The position numbers were made by a program, and so were the translations under genes. Under the pieces are notes generated by a model that worked only from the letters and a program-made list of their open reading frames with translations, was not told the origin of the DNA and searched no databases. Below are positions 1 through 5,723 of a stretch of DNA of 5,724 nucleotides, piece after piece (the first letter of the stretch is position 1; each line of letters opens with the position of its first letter). This DNA is from Candidatus Poseidoniaceae archaeon (GTDB taxonomy: Archaea; Thermoplasmatota; Poseidoniia; Poseidoniales; Poseidoniaceae): positions 1 to 5,724 of the forward strand of contig DUKP01000121.1 of the NCBI GenBank assembly GCA_013329295.1, in the 5' to 3' direction.

Positions 1-102
1 GAATGCCCTGCTTGTGAGCGCCGATTAAGGATGAAGAAAAAGCCAGGTAGGCGAGAGATAGACTGTCCTGCTTGCGACAAGAAATTTTTCATAAAATTTT
101 AG
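1..102 (+). CDS. C-terminal fragment of a zinc-ribbon protein (partial at left edge)
   Basis: The first frame is open from base 1 to a TAG at 100-102, giving 33 residues of a protein that starts outside the window. The fragment holds two CPAC knuckles, with cysteines at visible residues 2, 5, 22 and 25. This is a CxxC-(16)-CxxC four-cysteine zinc ribbon, followed by a basic, Phe-rich end (residues 26-33). Short zinc ribbons of this style at the extreme C-terminus are, to my knowledge, common in Marine Group II archaeal proteins and often end otherwise unrelated membrane or regulatory proteins. The identity of the main domain cannot be told from this piece. The linker between knuckles is unusually basic (KKK and RR), which could mean nucleic-acid contact, but that is inference. 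The next gene starts about 95 bases downstream on the same strand. Confidence 0.72.
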   Translation, partial: ECPACERRLRMKKKPGRREIDCPACDKKFFIKF

Positions 103-176
103 TCAATTCTTACAATTTTGGTGTTGGAAAAATACTGTCAAAATCGTTGTCTCATGAGCCAAAATCATCGCGCTCC

Positions 177-184
177 TTATGTAT
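177..184 (+). promoter_or_regulatory. Possible archaeal TATA box for the coiled-coil gene
   Basis: The sequence TTATGTAT lies in the 94-base gap before the coiled-coil gene. Its centre is about 26-27 bases before position 207. That would place a transcription start at or just before the second in-frame ATG (209), suggesting a leaderless or very short-leader mRNA. No purine-rich BRE is evident directly upstream. An alternative TATA-like stretch, GGAAAAATACTG at 126-137, has a better A-rich upstream element and would give a leader of about 35-50 bases. No convincing Shine-Dalgarno site precedes any of the candidate starts. Confidence 0.25.
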
Positions 185-196
185 GATTAGAAGCGG

Positions 197-2590
197 ATGA
201 GTACTCGGATGGGTACTATGAGTGTGAGCGATAGCAAGAAGGAAACATCTCTGGATTCAACTCGCAGCAATAGAGAAAACGGTGACAGAATGTCATTATC
301 TGCTTTGCGATCTCAATTCACTAGAAGTACATCTCCATCGGTTAGTCAAAGTGAAATGACTAGTGCTCGTTTCCGAAATGAAGAACGTCTTCGTTCAGAT
401 ATTCGACGTGAGCGTAGATTGAGGCAGCAAGCGATTAATGAGAGAGTTATCGCAATGCAAGAAAATCTTGCTGCTGATTTAGCTGTTCAACATGAATTAA
501 CAATCGATACTTTAGAAAAAGAACTCCGCGAACATATGGAATTAGAATTGGCTAATATGGAAAAGGAGTCACTTGTTCAAGAAGAAGCCAGATTGAGGTC
601 TGAATATGAGGTTCGCCTTAATCGAAAGGTAGAAACATTGCAAGAGCAATTTGAACTTGAGCAAGATATTAGGATTCAAGAGCATAAGGAAAAACTCAAG
701 GAACAGATAGGTTCTGAATTGCAAAAAGAACATAAACAGCGTTTAGAAATACAAAAAGAACGTATTGCATTAGAATTTAACCAACATTTGCAACACAGAA
801 TTCGTGATATGGAAGCGTCATTAACAGATGAAATGGAATCTCGTTTCAAAGAAATGGAAACTCATGAACTAAACCGACTTGAAGAGAGCCATGCGGCAAA
901 ACTTTCTGAACGAGAAGAGCAATTGCGAAGAGGTATTAGAACTCGATTAGAACAGCAATTAAGGGCACGATTAAAGCAACGTGAGGCACGATTAAAATCA
1001 GAATATGATCGTAGAAGTCTTCGCTTAGAAGAAGATATTGCACAACAAATCCAGGCTGAATTAGAGAACCGTCTACGCCAGGAAACTGAAGATCTTGAAG
1101 AGCAAATGCGTGAAGATGTGGAACTTGCAATTGCTAGAAGAAAGGATGAATTACGAGTTGAAATTGAAAATCAACTTGAATCAAGACACGCTGAACGTTT
1201 GGCTGGTAGGAAATCAAGACTCCGAGAGAAATATGACATCACCTTCTCCAAAGCGATTGACGACATTTCCAAGACACTCAAGCAAGATATTGAAACCGAA
1301 CTTGAAAAGAGAATGGAATCAGATTACACCAGTTACAGAAGTGCAAGAGAAGCGGAAATACAGAACCGATTGGCTCGTTTCCGTTATGAGCGTGAAAATG
1401 AATTACGTGATCAACTTGAGGCGCAATATGATTCCAAAAAGACAGAATGGGCAGAACGGTTGGAATTGGAATTCCAATCTAGAGAATCCGCAGCAAGAAA
1501 GGCTATCATGTCTGAAATTGATGCAGGTTTACGTAACGAGCGTCTAACCTTTGAGACACATCTAGAATTACTAAAGGAAGAAACTGCACTGGAACTCGAA
1601 GTCAATATGGAAGACCGCTTAGAAGAATTCAAGCAACGCAAGGAAGAAGAAGTATCCTCACAACTTGAGAGACAACTGGACAAGCGAGAAGAAATTATGC
1701 GCAACAAGGCTCTAATTGAAATTAGGAAGCGAGAAGCATTAATCCGTGCAGAAATTGAAGCGCAATTAGGTTTAAAGCGTGCTGAAATTAGAGATAGATT
1801 ACAAAATCTGACCGATAAGATGGATAATTTCAAGGAGACTGCAGAAATCAAGATGCGAGAAGCTGTTGAAAAGCAAATACAAGGTGAAATAGATTCTGAA
1901 GAGACGGAATTCAAGGCTCGTCAAGAAGAGTTTAGAGAACTACAAAACTTGGATACGAAGGCTGAAAAGCGTCAAATGTGGATGCAATCTATTTCTGGTC
2001 AAGATAGAAAGCAACCAATAACATTACCAGATCCATCAACTCTTGGAGCGAAGGCAACTTCACTTGGTGCAACAGGTGGCAGGCCTATGCGTGGTATCCT
2101 TGGTGGTAGTACTAATCAAGACCCACCTCAAGCAAATATCGGACTTGCAGGTATGAGGGCTCCTACTTCAAGTGCAAAGCCATTAACTCCAACCTCTCCA
2201 TTAATTAGACCAGTAAAATCACCAATCAGCAGTGATGTGAAGCCAGCTACAGCAACAATATTACCGAGACCAATAAAGAAATTGGGAACTCCAGAAGTTT
2301 CACCGTCAACAGAGGAATTAGTGCCAGAACCAATGTCTGAGGAGATTGCTGAAGAAATAGCAGAAGAAGTTCTAACGCCTCAAGAGCAAGATGAGGCTGA
2401 AATAGTTCAAGAAACTCAAGATGTTGCCTCATTAAGGCCAATTACTAAAACTATGATTCCACAACAACAATCCAGCACTAATGTCGCAAAATTAACTCCA
2501 GTAAAACATATTTTAGAGCCAGCCAAGAAGGCACGAGGCCCTCCACCATCCAAGGATTTGGGAACAAAGAAATCTGACAGCGATGAGTGA
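197..2590 (+). CDS. Long coiled-coil cytoplasmic protein, function unknown
   Basis: The 797-residue product has no signal peptide, membrane segment or cysteine, and no nucleotide-binding motif that I can find. Residues 1-56 are Ser/Thr/Arg-rich and probably disordered. Residues about 57-592 are a nearly unbroken Glu/Arg/Lys/Leu-rich helix with regularly spaced Leu, Ile and Ala. No proline occurs between residues 48 and 605, so a very long coiled coil is expected (roughly 80 nm if continuous). Residues 593-797 form a Pro/Thr/Ser-rich tail with a short Gly-rich patch (624-637) and an acidic helix built on EEIAEE (714-724). The tail also repeats a short RP(V/I)xK-like motif. Length and design suggest a scaffold, cytoskeletal or tethering role rather than an enzyme; I do not recognise the family. 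ATGs at 197, 209 and 218 are all possible starts; the longest is given, but a TATA-like site favours 209. The exported TSP3 protein follows 37 bases downstream on the same strand. Confidence 0.9.
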   Translation: MSTRMGTMSVSDSKKETSLDSTRSNRENGDRMSLSALRSQFTRSTSPSVSQSEMTSARFRNEERLRSDIRRERRLRQQAINERVIAMQENLAADLAVQHELTIDTLEKELREHMELELANMEKESLVQEEARLRSEYEVRLNRKVETLQEQFELEQDIRIQEHKEKLKEQIGSELQKEHKQRLEIQKERIALEFNQHLQHRIRDMEASLTDEMESRFKEMETHELNRLEESHAAKLSEREEQLRRGIRTRLEQQLRARLKQREARLKSEYDRRSLRLEEDIAQQIQAELENRLRQETEDLEEQMREDVELAIARRKDELRVEIENQLESRHAERLAGRKSRLREKYDITFSKAIDDISKTLKQDIETELEKRMESDYTSYRSAREAEIQNRLARFRYERENELRDQLEAQYDSKKTEWAERLELEFQSRESAARKAIMSEIDAGLRNERLTFETHLELLKEETALELEVNMEDRLEEFKQRKEEEVSSQLERQLDKREEIMRNKALIEIRKREALIRAEIEAQLGLKRAEIRDRLQNLTDKMDNFKETAEIKMREAVEKQIQGEIDSEETEFKARQEEFRELQNLDTKAEKRQMWMQSISGQDRKQPITLPDPSTLGAKATSLGATGGRPMRGILGGSTNQDPPQANIGLAGMRAPTSSAKPLTPTSPLIRPVKSPISSDVKPATATILPRPIKKLGTPEVSPSTEELVPEPMSEEIAEEIAEEVLTPQEQDEAEIVQETQDVASLRPITKTMIPQQQSSTNVAKLTPVKHILEPAKKARGPPPSKDLGTKKSDSDE

Positions 2591-2595
2591 TTTTT
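2591..2595 (+). terminator. Weak T-run directly after the coiled-coil gene
   Basis: Five T residues follow the TGA stop codon immediately. Archaeal RNA polymerase can terminate at T-runs without a hairpin, so this could be a weak terminator separating the two large genes. A run of five is short, and readthrough into the next gene is equally plausible. Confidence 0.2.
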
Positions 2596-2612
2596 GGGCA
2601 AATCAACGCTGT

Positions 2613-2620
2613 TTTCATAT
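2613..2620 (+). promoter_or_regulatory. Possible TATA box for the TSP3 membrane protein gene
   Basis: TTTCATAT sits in the 37-base gap between the two large genes. Its centre is about 26-27 bases before position 2643, which is the third in-frame ATG of the downstream gene. This is the standard archaeal TATA-to-start distance, so a leaderless transcript starting at 2643 is possible. That start would give a signal peptide beginning Met-Lys-Arg. No clear BRE is seen, and co-transcription with the upstream gene cannot be excluded. Confidence 0.25.
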
Positions 2621-2627
2621 TCTTTGA

Positions 2628-5069
2628 ATGGTTGGGATGACTATGAAGCGAACATTTGCATTAATTTGCGTGTTTCTGTTTGCAGCATCTGTTAGTATTA
2701 TTCCTCATGCTAACGCATCAAGTGGCCTAGTTGAATCAGGAATCTCTCAAGAGTTTAAATCTGAAATCATATATTGTAAAGTTTTAGATGATGACACTGT
2801 ATTAATTGTTACACAAGCAGGAGAGATCTCTTCCAATACATTATCTGAAGGTATTTTAACACCTCTTTGGATTTTTGACATAAACATGACTGCAAATTAT
2901 GCAAAAATCGATCCTGGACAAAAAGTCATTGCATTAATTCATGATTTTGGATTCCTTACATTCAACATCGATACAGAGACAATCGAACAAAATAAATCAC
3001 TGAGTTCAATACCAGATTCATTAGATTGGGATATGGATGGAGATATTTGGATTGCATATCATAGTGGAATAAGGAAAGCAAAGGAATACTCAGATGGAGT
3101 ATTTAGTGGAGTACAGACAAGCCAAATTTCTTCAGGATTTTTTTCATTTGAGATAACTGAAAATAATGATTTAGTTATGGGTGGTTTTGATTCCAAACTG
3201 CATATATTTAATCAACAAGGAGTGTTAGTTACTCAAAAATCTGAGCCATTAAGTTATCTTAGTTCTTTGAAAGATTTTGGCAATGGGATTTTAGTCGCAG
3301 GCTCTGGGGATGGTTCACTACATTTCTATGATTATAATAATACATGGTCTCACTCATATTTGTCAATAAGTTCTCAGCAAATCACTCATATCGATGATTT
3401 CAATGAAAACTCATACTTTGCTATTGATGGCAATGATGAGATATATTTTATTGATAATTCTTCTAATCTTGTGACAAGTTCTTTTTCATCTAATTTAGGT
3501 GCAAAATATGTTTTAGGTGAATTGAGCGGTCAAATATCAGTAATTTTCAACGTCGAGTCAAATAGTAAGATTTTATTTTATGATTTAGATGGAGATGGGG
3601 ATGGAATAAGTGATACATTGGACGACTTTCCAACAGATGCGACTCAACAAGTAGATTCGGACGATGATGGATATGGAGATAATGTAGATGGAATTAATGG
3701 AGATTTCTTCCCAAATAATCCGGAACAACATGCTGATTCAGATGGCGATGGTTATGGCGATAATGAATTGGGTGAACAAGGAGATGTGTTCCCAAATAAC
3801 CCTGAACAATGGGCTGACTTAGATGGCGATGGATATGGTGATAATTCGGATGGTTTGATGGGCGACCAATTCATCGAAGATCCAACACAATGGAATGATA
3901 CAGATGGTGACGGATATGGCGATAATCCATTAGGTAATTCTCCAGACGCATGCCCTGAAGTATCAGGATTTTCTAAACTTGATAGATTTGGTTGTATTGA
4001 TACTGATTTTGATTTTTATTCTAATCCTGATAGCATTTTTACTGCTCAAGACGGAGCCGATGCTTTACCAAATGATGGAACGCAATGGAGTGATTTAGAT
4101 GGAGATGGTTTCGGTGATAATCCCGCTCCGGCAACAAATCCTGATTCATGTCCATCTGTAGCTGGTAATTCAACGAAAGAAATTCGACTTGATGGCACAA
4201 TAATTGAGAAATTAGGCTGTCTAGATTCTGATGGAGATTCATTTGAAGACTTAAGCGATGAATTCCCTTCTGATGCAACGGAATGGTTTGATTCCGATGG
4301 AGATGGAGTTGGCTCTAATTCTGATTATGATGATTCAGAATTACTAATTATTACTCAAGAAGATTATTGCCGTATCTCTGGCAATCAATCTAATTCTTGT
4401 AAATCATGGAACGATTTAGATTATCAAGAATATCTTGCAAGAGATAAAGCCGATGGAGAAAATGACTTGTCTTATGCAGCTTGGTTGGCACAAAAAGAGG
4501 CTGGGCTATTAGATGAAGATGATAGTTTAATGTCGGCTGTAAAAGATGTCGCCATTGTCGGAGGGGGAGTATTCATTATAGCAACTGTACTGATAATTTT
4601 GGTCAGTTTTGTTGCCAAAAGACGAAAACTGAACGATTTAGTAAAGCGCTATGGCGTCCCATTCAAACCCAAAGAAAAGACTGCAAATGAAGAAGCGCTT
4701 GAAGGTTCAGCAGGGCTATCAGCAACAGGCGGGATCGAATCGGATGATTCTTGGGATGATGAGGTTAAAGCAATGGATTTCACTGAAAAATCAGAAGAGT
4801 TAGAAGAAATTGAGACCAATGTTATTTCTGCTGAAGAGTTGTATGATGATGAATCTGATATGGGCGAATTAGCTGGTATAGAGATGTCACCAACAGAAAC
4901 AATTGAAGAAGACGTATCTGCTATGTTACAAGATAAACCTCAAGATTCATCCGACGAAAAACCAAGCAATCCACCGCCAATTCCAGAATCTGGCCTTCCA
5001 GAAGGATGGACTATGGAGCAATGGGAATGGTATGGCCACGAATGGCTTGCCAAAGTTGGCAATAAGTGA
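2628..5069 (+). CDS. Exported TSP3-repeat membrane protein with propeller-like ectodomain and cytoplasmic tail
   Basis: The 813-residue product has a signal peptide: a basic start at KR (7-8), a hydrophobic core 9-25 and an ANA cleavage site near residue 30. Residues about 40-317 are beta-rich repeats with blade-like motifs such as GDIWIAY (138-144) and GDGSLHFYD (227-235), resembling a WD40/PQQ-type propeller. Residues 319-565 carry about eight Asp-rich calcium-binding TSP3 motifs of DxDGDGxGDN type, with Cys pairs 442/456 and 508/531. A juxtamembrane segment (575-630) has Cys 581/591 and a duplicated helix. One membrane helix (641-663) is followed by a basic RRK stop-transfer signal. The acidic tail (664-813) ends in a Trp-rich motif at 789-807. 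Seven N-X-S/T sequons (86, 122, 237, 277, 423, 514, 586) lie outside the membrane, consistent with an archaeal surface glycoprotein. The likely role is adhesion, binding or sensing; no catalytic site is seen. ATGs at 2628, 2637 and 2643 are possible starts, and 2643 gives the most typical signal peptide. The stop codon directly abuts that of the convergent PIN gene. Confidence 0.92.
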   Translation: MVGMTMKRTFALICVFLFAASVSIIPHANASSGLVESGISQEFKSEIIYCKVLDDDTVLIVTQAGEISSNTLSEGILTPLWIFDINMTANYAKIDPGQKVIALIHDFGFLTFNIDTETIEQNKSLSSIPDSLDWDMDGDIWIAYHSGIRKAKEYSDGVFSGVQTSQISSGFFSFEITENNDLVMGGFDSKLHIFNQQGVLVTQKSEPLSYLSSLKDFGNGILVAGSGDGSLHFYDYNNTWSHSYLSISSQQITHIDDFNENSYFAIDGNDEIYFIDNSSNLVTSSFSSNLGAKYVLGELSGQISVIFNVESNSKILFYDLDGDGDGISDTLDDFPTDATQQVDSDDDGYGDNVDGINGDFFPNNPEQHADSDGDGYGDNELGEQGDVFPNNPEQWADLDGDGYGDNSDGLMGDQFIEDPTQWNDTDGDGYGDNPLGNSPDACPEVSGFSKLDRFGCIDTDFDFYSNPDSIFTAQDGADALPNDGTQWSDLDGDGFGDNPAPATNPDSCPSVAGNSTKEIRLDGTIIEKLGCLDSDGDSFEDLSDEFPSDATEWFDSDGDGVGSNSDYDDSELLIITQEDYCRISGNQSNSCKSWNDLDYQEYLARDKADGENDLSYAAWLAQKEAGLLDEDDSLMSAVKDVAIVGGGVFIIATVLIILVSFVAKRRKLNDLVKRYGVPFKPKEKTANEEALEGSAGLSATGGIESDDSWDDEVKAMDFTEKSEELEEIETNVISAEELYDDESDMGELAGIEMSPTETIEEDVSAMLQDKPQDSSDEKPSNPPPIPESGLPEGWTMEQWEWYGHEWLAKVGNK
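3654..3926 (+). repeat. Tandem 81-base (27-residue) repeats encoding TSP3 calcium-binding units
   Basis: Four DxDxDGYGDN motifs begin at protein residues 343, 370, 397 and 424, exactly 27 residues (81 bases) apart. The first three units also share the spacer pattern GD-x-F-x(2)-(N/D)P-x-Q before the next motif. The third diverges in its second half, and the fourth switches to a Cys-containing variant after its motif. The DNA copies differ at many third positions, so the array is not a recent perfect duplication. Looser motifs of the same type lie at residues 320, 489, 533 and 555. Confidence 0.85.
5047..5062. repeat. 7-bp perfect inverted repeat at the end of the TSP3 gene
   Basis: TTGCCAA and TTGGCAA are perfect reverse complements separated by AG. 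They lie in the last codons of the TSP3 gene, just downstream (on the minus strand) of the PIN gene stop. A two-base loop is too tight, so a real hairpin would have at most five or six pairs. It could slow polymerase at the convergent junction or simply be chance within coding sequence. Confidence 0.3.
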
Positions 5070-5324
5070 TTATCTCCAAACAATTGGTAAAGATTTTTTC
5101 AATCTACCTAATTCTTCTCCACTGTAAATTGGTTTACCACCTTCAACTAAGGTGTTCATTATTAGCCACAATATAGCATTCCAAGATTTAGATCTAGCAA
5201 ATAATTCGATATATCCTGCATTAGCTGCATCAAGTAATTGTCCTTCAGCAGTATTTTCATCGAATAATGCCCGAATTAGATTATTTGTATCGAAAAGGTA
5301 TCCCTTTGGACGCCATTCCATCAT
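5070..5324 (-). CDS. PIN-domain (VapC-like) toxin, probably truncated
   Basis: The 84-residue product begins with a typical PIN-domain first strand and acidic motif, YLFDTNNLI (9-17), in which Asp12 would be the first metal-binding residue. A helix and the LLDAANAGYIEL segment (30-41) follow, matching the usual alpha-beta pattern after the first strand. VapC toxins are small Mg-dependent ribonucleases of about 120-140 residues with three or four conserved acids. Here the protein stops near the middle. The expected Glu after the second strand is not evident (the segment reads SKSWNAIL, 45-52), and the C-terminal part carrying the later Asp residues is absent. Catalytic activity is therefore doubtful, and this may be a decaying pseudogene. 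The TAA at 5070-5072 abuts the stop of the convergent TSP3 gene. The start lies 4 bases after the antitoxin-like gene stop, so the pair is probably co-transcribed. ATG at 5321 is an equally possible start. Confidence 0.65.
   Translation of the reverse strand: MMEWRPKGYLFDTNNLIRALFDENTAEGQLLDAANAGYIELFARSKSWNAILWLIMNTLVEGGKPIYSGEELGRLKKSLPIVWR
5094..5099 (+). terminator. T6 run downstream of the TSP3 gene
   Basis: Six consecutive T residues lie 25 bases past the stop codon of the TSP3 gene. Archaeal transcription commonly ends at such T-runs without a strong hairpin, so this is the best candidate 3' end for that transcript. It lies within the convergent PIN reading frame, where the opposite strand encodes Lys-Lys (residues 76-77), so the two transcripts would overlap at their 3' ends. 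Confidence 0.4.
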
Positions 5325-5328
5325 GCTT

Positions 5329-5571
5329 TCACACCCTGAATGGAGATAGATTCAATCTGTCAACCAAGTGTTCTACATCCACATCTGCAACAGCTTTCAT
5401 ACGTTCACGGAGAGTTTCAATTTCACCATTCATTTTGGTGATTTTGTGGGCTCTAATTAAGTCATTAAGAAATTCATTTACACTTTTATATCCGCTTAAT
5501 GTACGAAGTGTGTTTAATTGTCTGCGGACTTCATAACTTACGCTAATCGATGTCATTCCTTCTGCTGTCAT
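5329..5571 (-). CDS. Ribbon-helix-helix, VapB-like antitoxin
   Basis: The 80-residue product shows a short beta strand TSISVS (7-12), a helix YEVRRQLNTLRTL (13-25), a turn at SGYKS (26-30) and a second helix starting VNEFLNDLI (31-39). This is the ribbon-helix-helix layout of small archaeal VapB-type antitoxins, which bind operator DNA as dimers and hold a PIN toxin with a C-terminal helix. Residues 47-75 are a charged helix that would fit the toxin-binding tail. The PIN gene follows after 4 bases, which supports a VapBC-type operon; such operons are usually repressed by their own antitoxin. An alternative start at Met6 (5556) would place the beta strand at the very N-terminus, as is common in this fold. 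The reading frame looks complete, unlike that of its partner. The exact antitoxin family is uncertain. Confidence 0.75.
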   Translation of the reverse strand: MTAEGMTSISVSYEVRRQLNTLRTLSGYKSVNEFLNDLIRAHKITKMNGEIETLRERMKAVADVDVEHLVDRLNLSPFRV

Positions 5572-5601
5572 GCCTTATCCCGAGATGCGTGTAATCAAAG
5601 G

Positions 5602-5610
5602 AATACTTAA
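5602..5610 (-). promoter_or_regulatory. Possible TATA box for the toxin-antitoxin-like operon
   Basis: On the minus strand this reads TTAAGTATT. A start of transcription about 26 bases downstream would fall near 5580, giving a 5' leader of about 9 bases to the first ATG (5571) or 24 bases to the second (5556). No distinct operator palindrome is obvious nearby. The assignment rests only on sequence resemblance and spacing. Confidence 0.3.
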
Positions 5611-5669
5611 TCTACGCGAAAGAAAGTAATCTTCTAACGCTGTTTTTTTGAGTAAAATAACCCAGCCGC

Positions 5670-5723
5670 TTATCGGTTTCTTTCAAGTAATAATCGTGGT
5701 TGTTCATTTACTCCAAACTCACG
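5670..5723 (-). CDS. Possible C-terminal tail of a gene entering from the right edge
   Basis: One minus-strand frame is open from the right edge to a TAA at 5670-5672, giving 17 residues that read REFGVNEQPRLLLERNR. The composition is protein-like, and the other two minus frames are stopped early at this edge. The piece is too short to identify. If real, this gene lies about 100 bases upstream of the antitoxin-like gene on the same strand. The overlapping plus-strand frame is also open to the edge, so coding on this strand is only a tentative call. Confidence 0.3.
   Translation of the reverse strand, partial: REFGVNEQPRLLLERNR

Noticed and set aside
1095..1547. A 150-codon plus-strand open frame inside the coiled-coil gene
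   Set aside because: It is a frame-shifted shadow with no domain-like pattern, and the main frame runs uninterrupted through it.
1411..1914. A 167-codon minus-strand open frame opposite the coiled-coil gene
   Set aside because: It is Ser/Leu/Arg-rich and low in complexity, as expected from the complement of Glu/Lys/Arg codons. The plus-strand frame is clearly the gene.
197..2590. Identification of the coiled-coil protein as an SMC/Rad50-type ATPase
   Set aside because: No Walker A, Walker B or ABC signature is present, and both ends are disordered rather than globular heads. Any similarity would be only generic coiled-coil composition.
4039..4278. A minus-strand open frame rich in His, Leu and Gln opposite the TSP3 array
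   Set aside because: Its composition reflects the complement of the repeated Asp/Gly/Asn codons; no start signal or motif supports it.
5267..5536. Plus-strand open frames covering the toxin-antitoxin region
   Set aside because: The minus strand carries recognisable PIN and ribbon-helix-helix patterns in two adjacent frames, whereas the plus frames show no motif.
5643..5649. T7 run on the plus strand as a terminator
   Set aside because: No plus-strand gene ends nearby; the closest upstream one stops at 5069 and has its own T-run, so there is no transcript for it to end.
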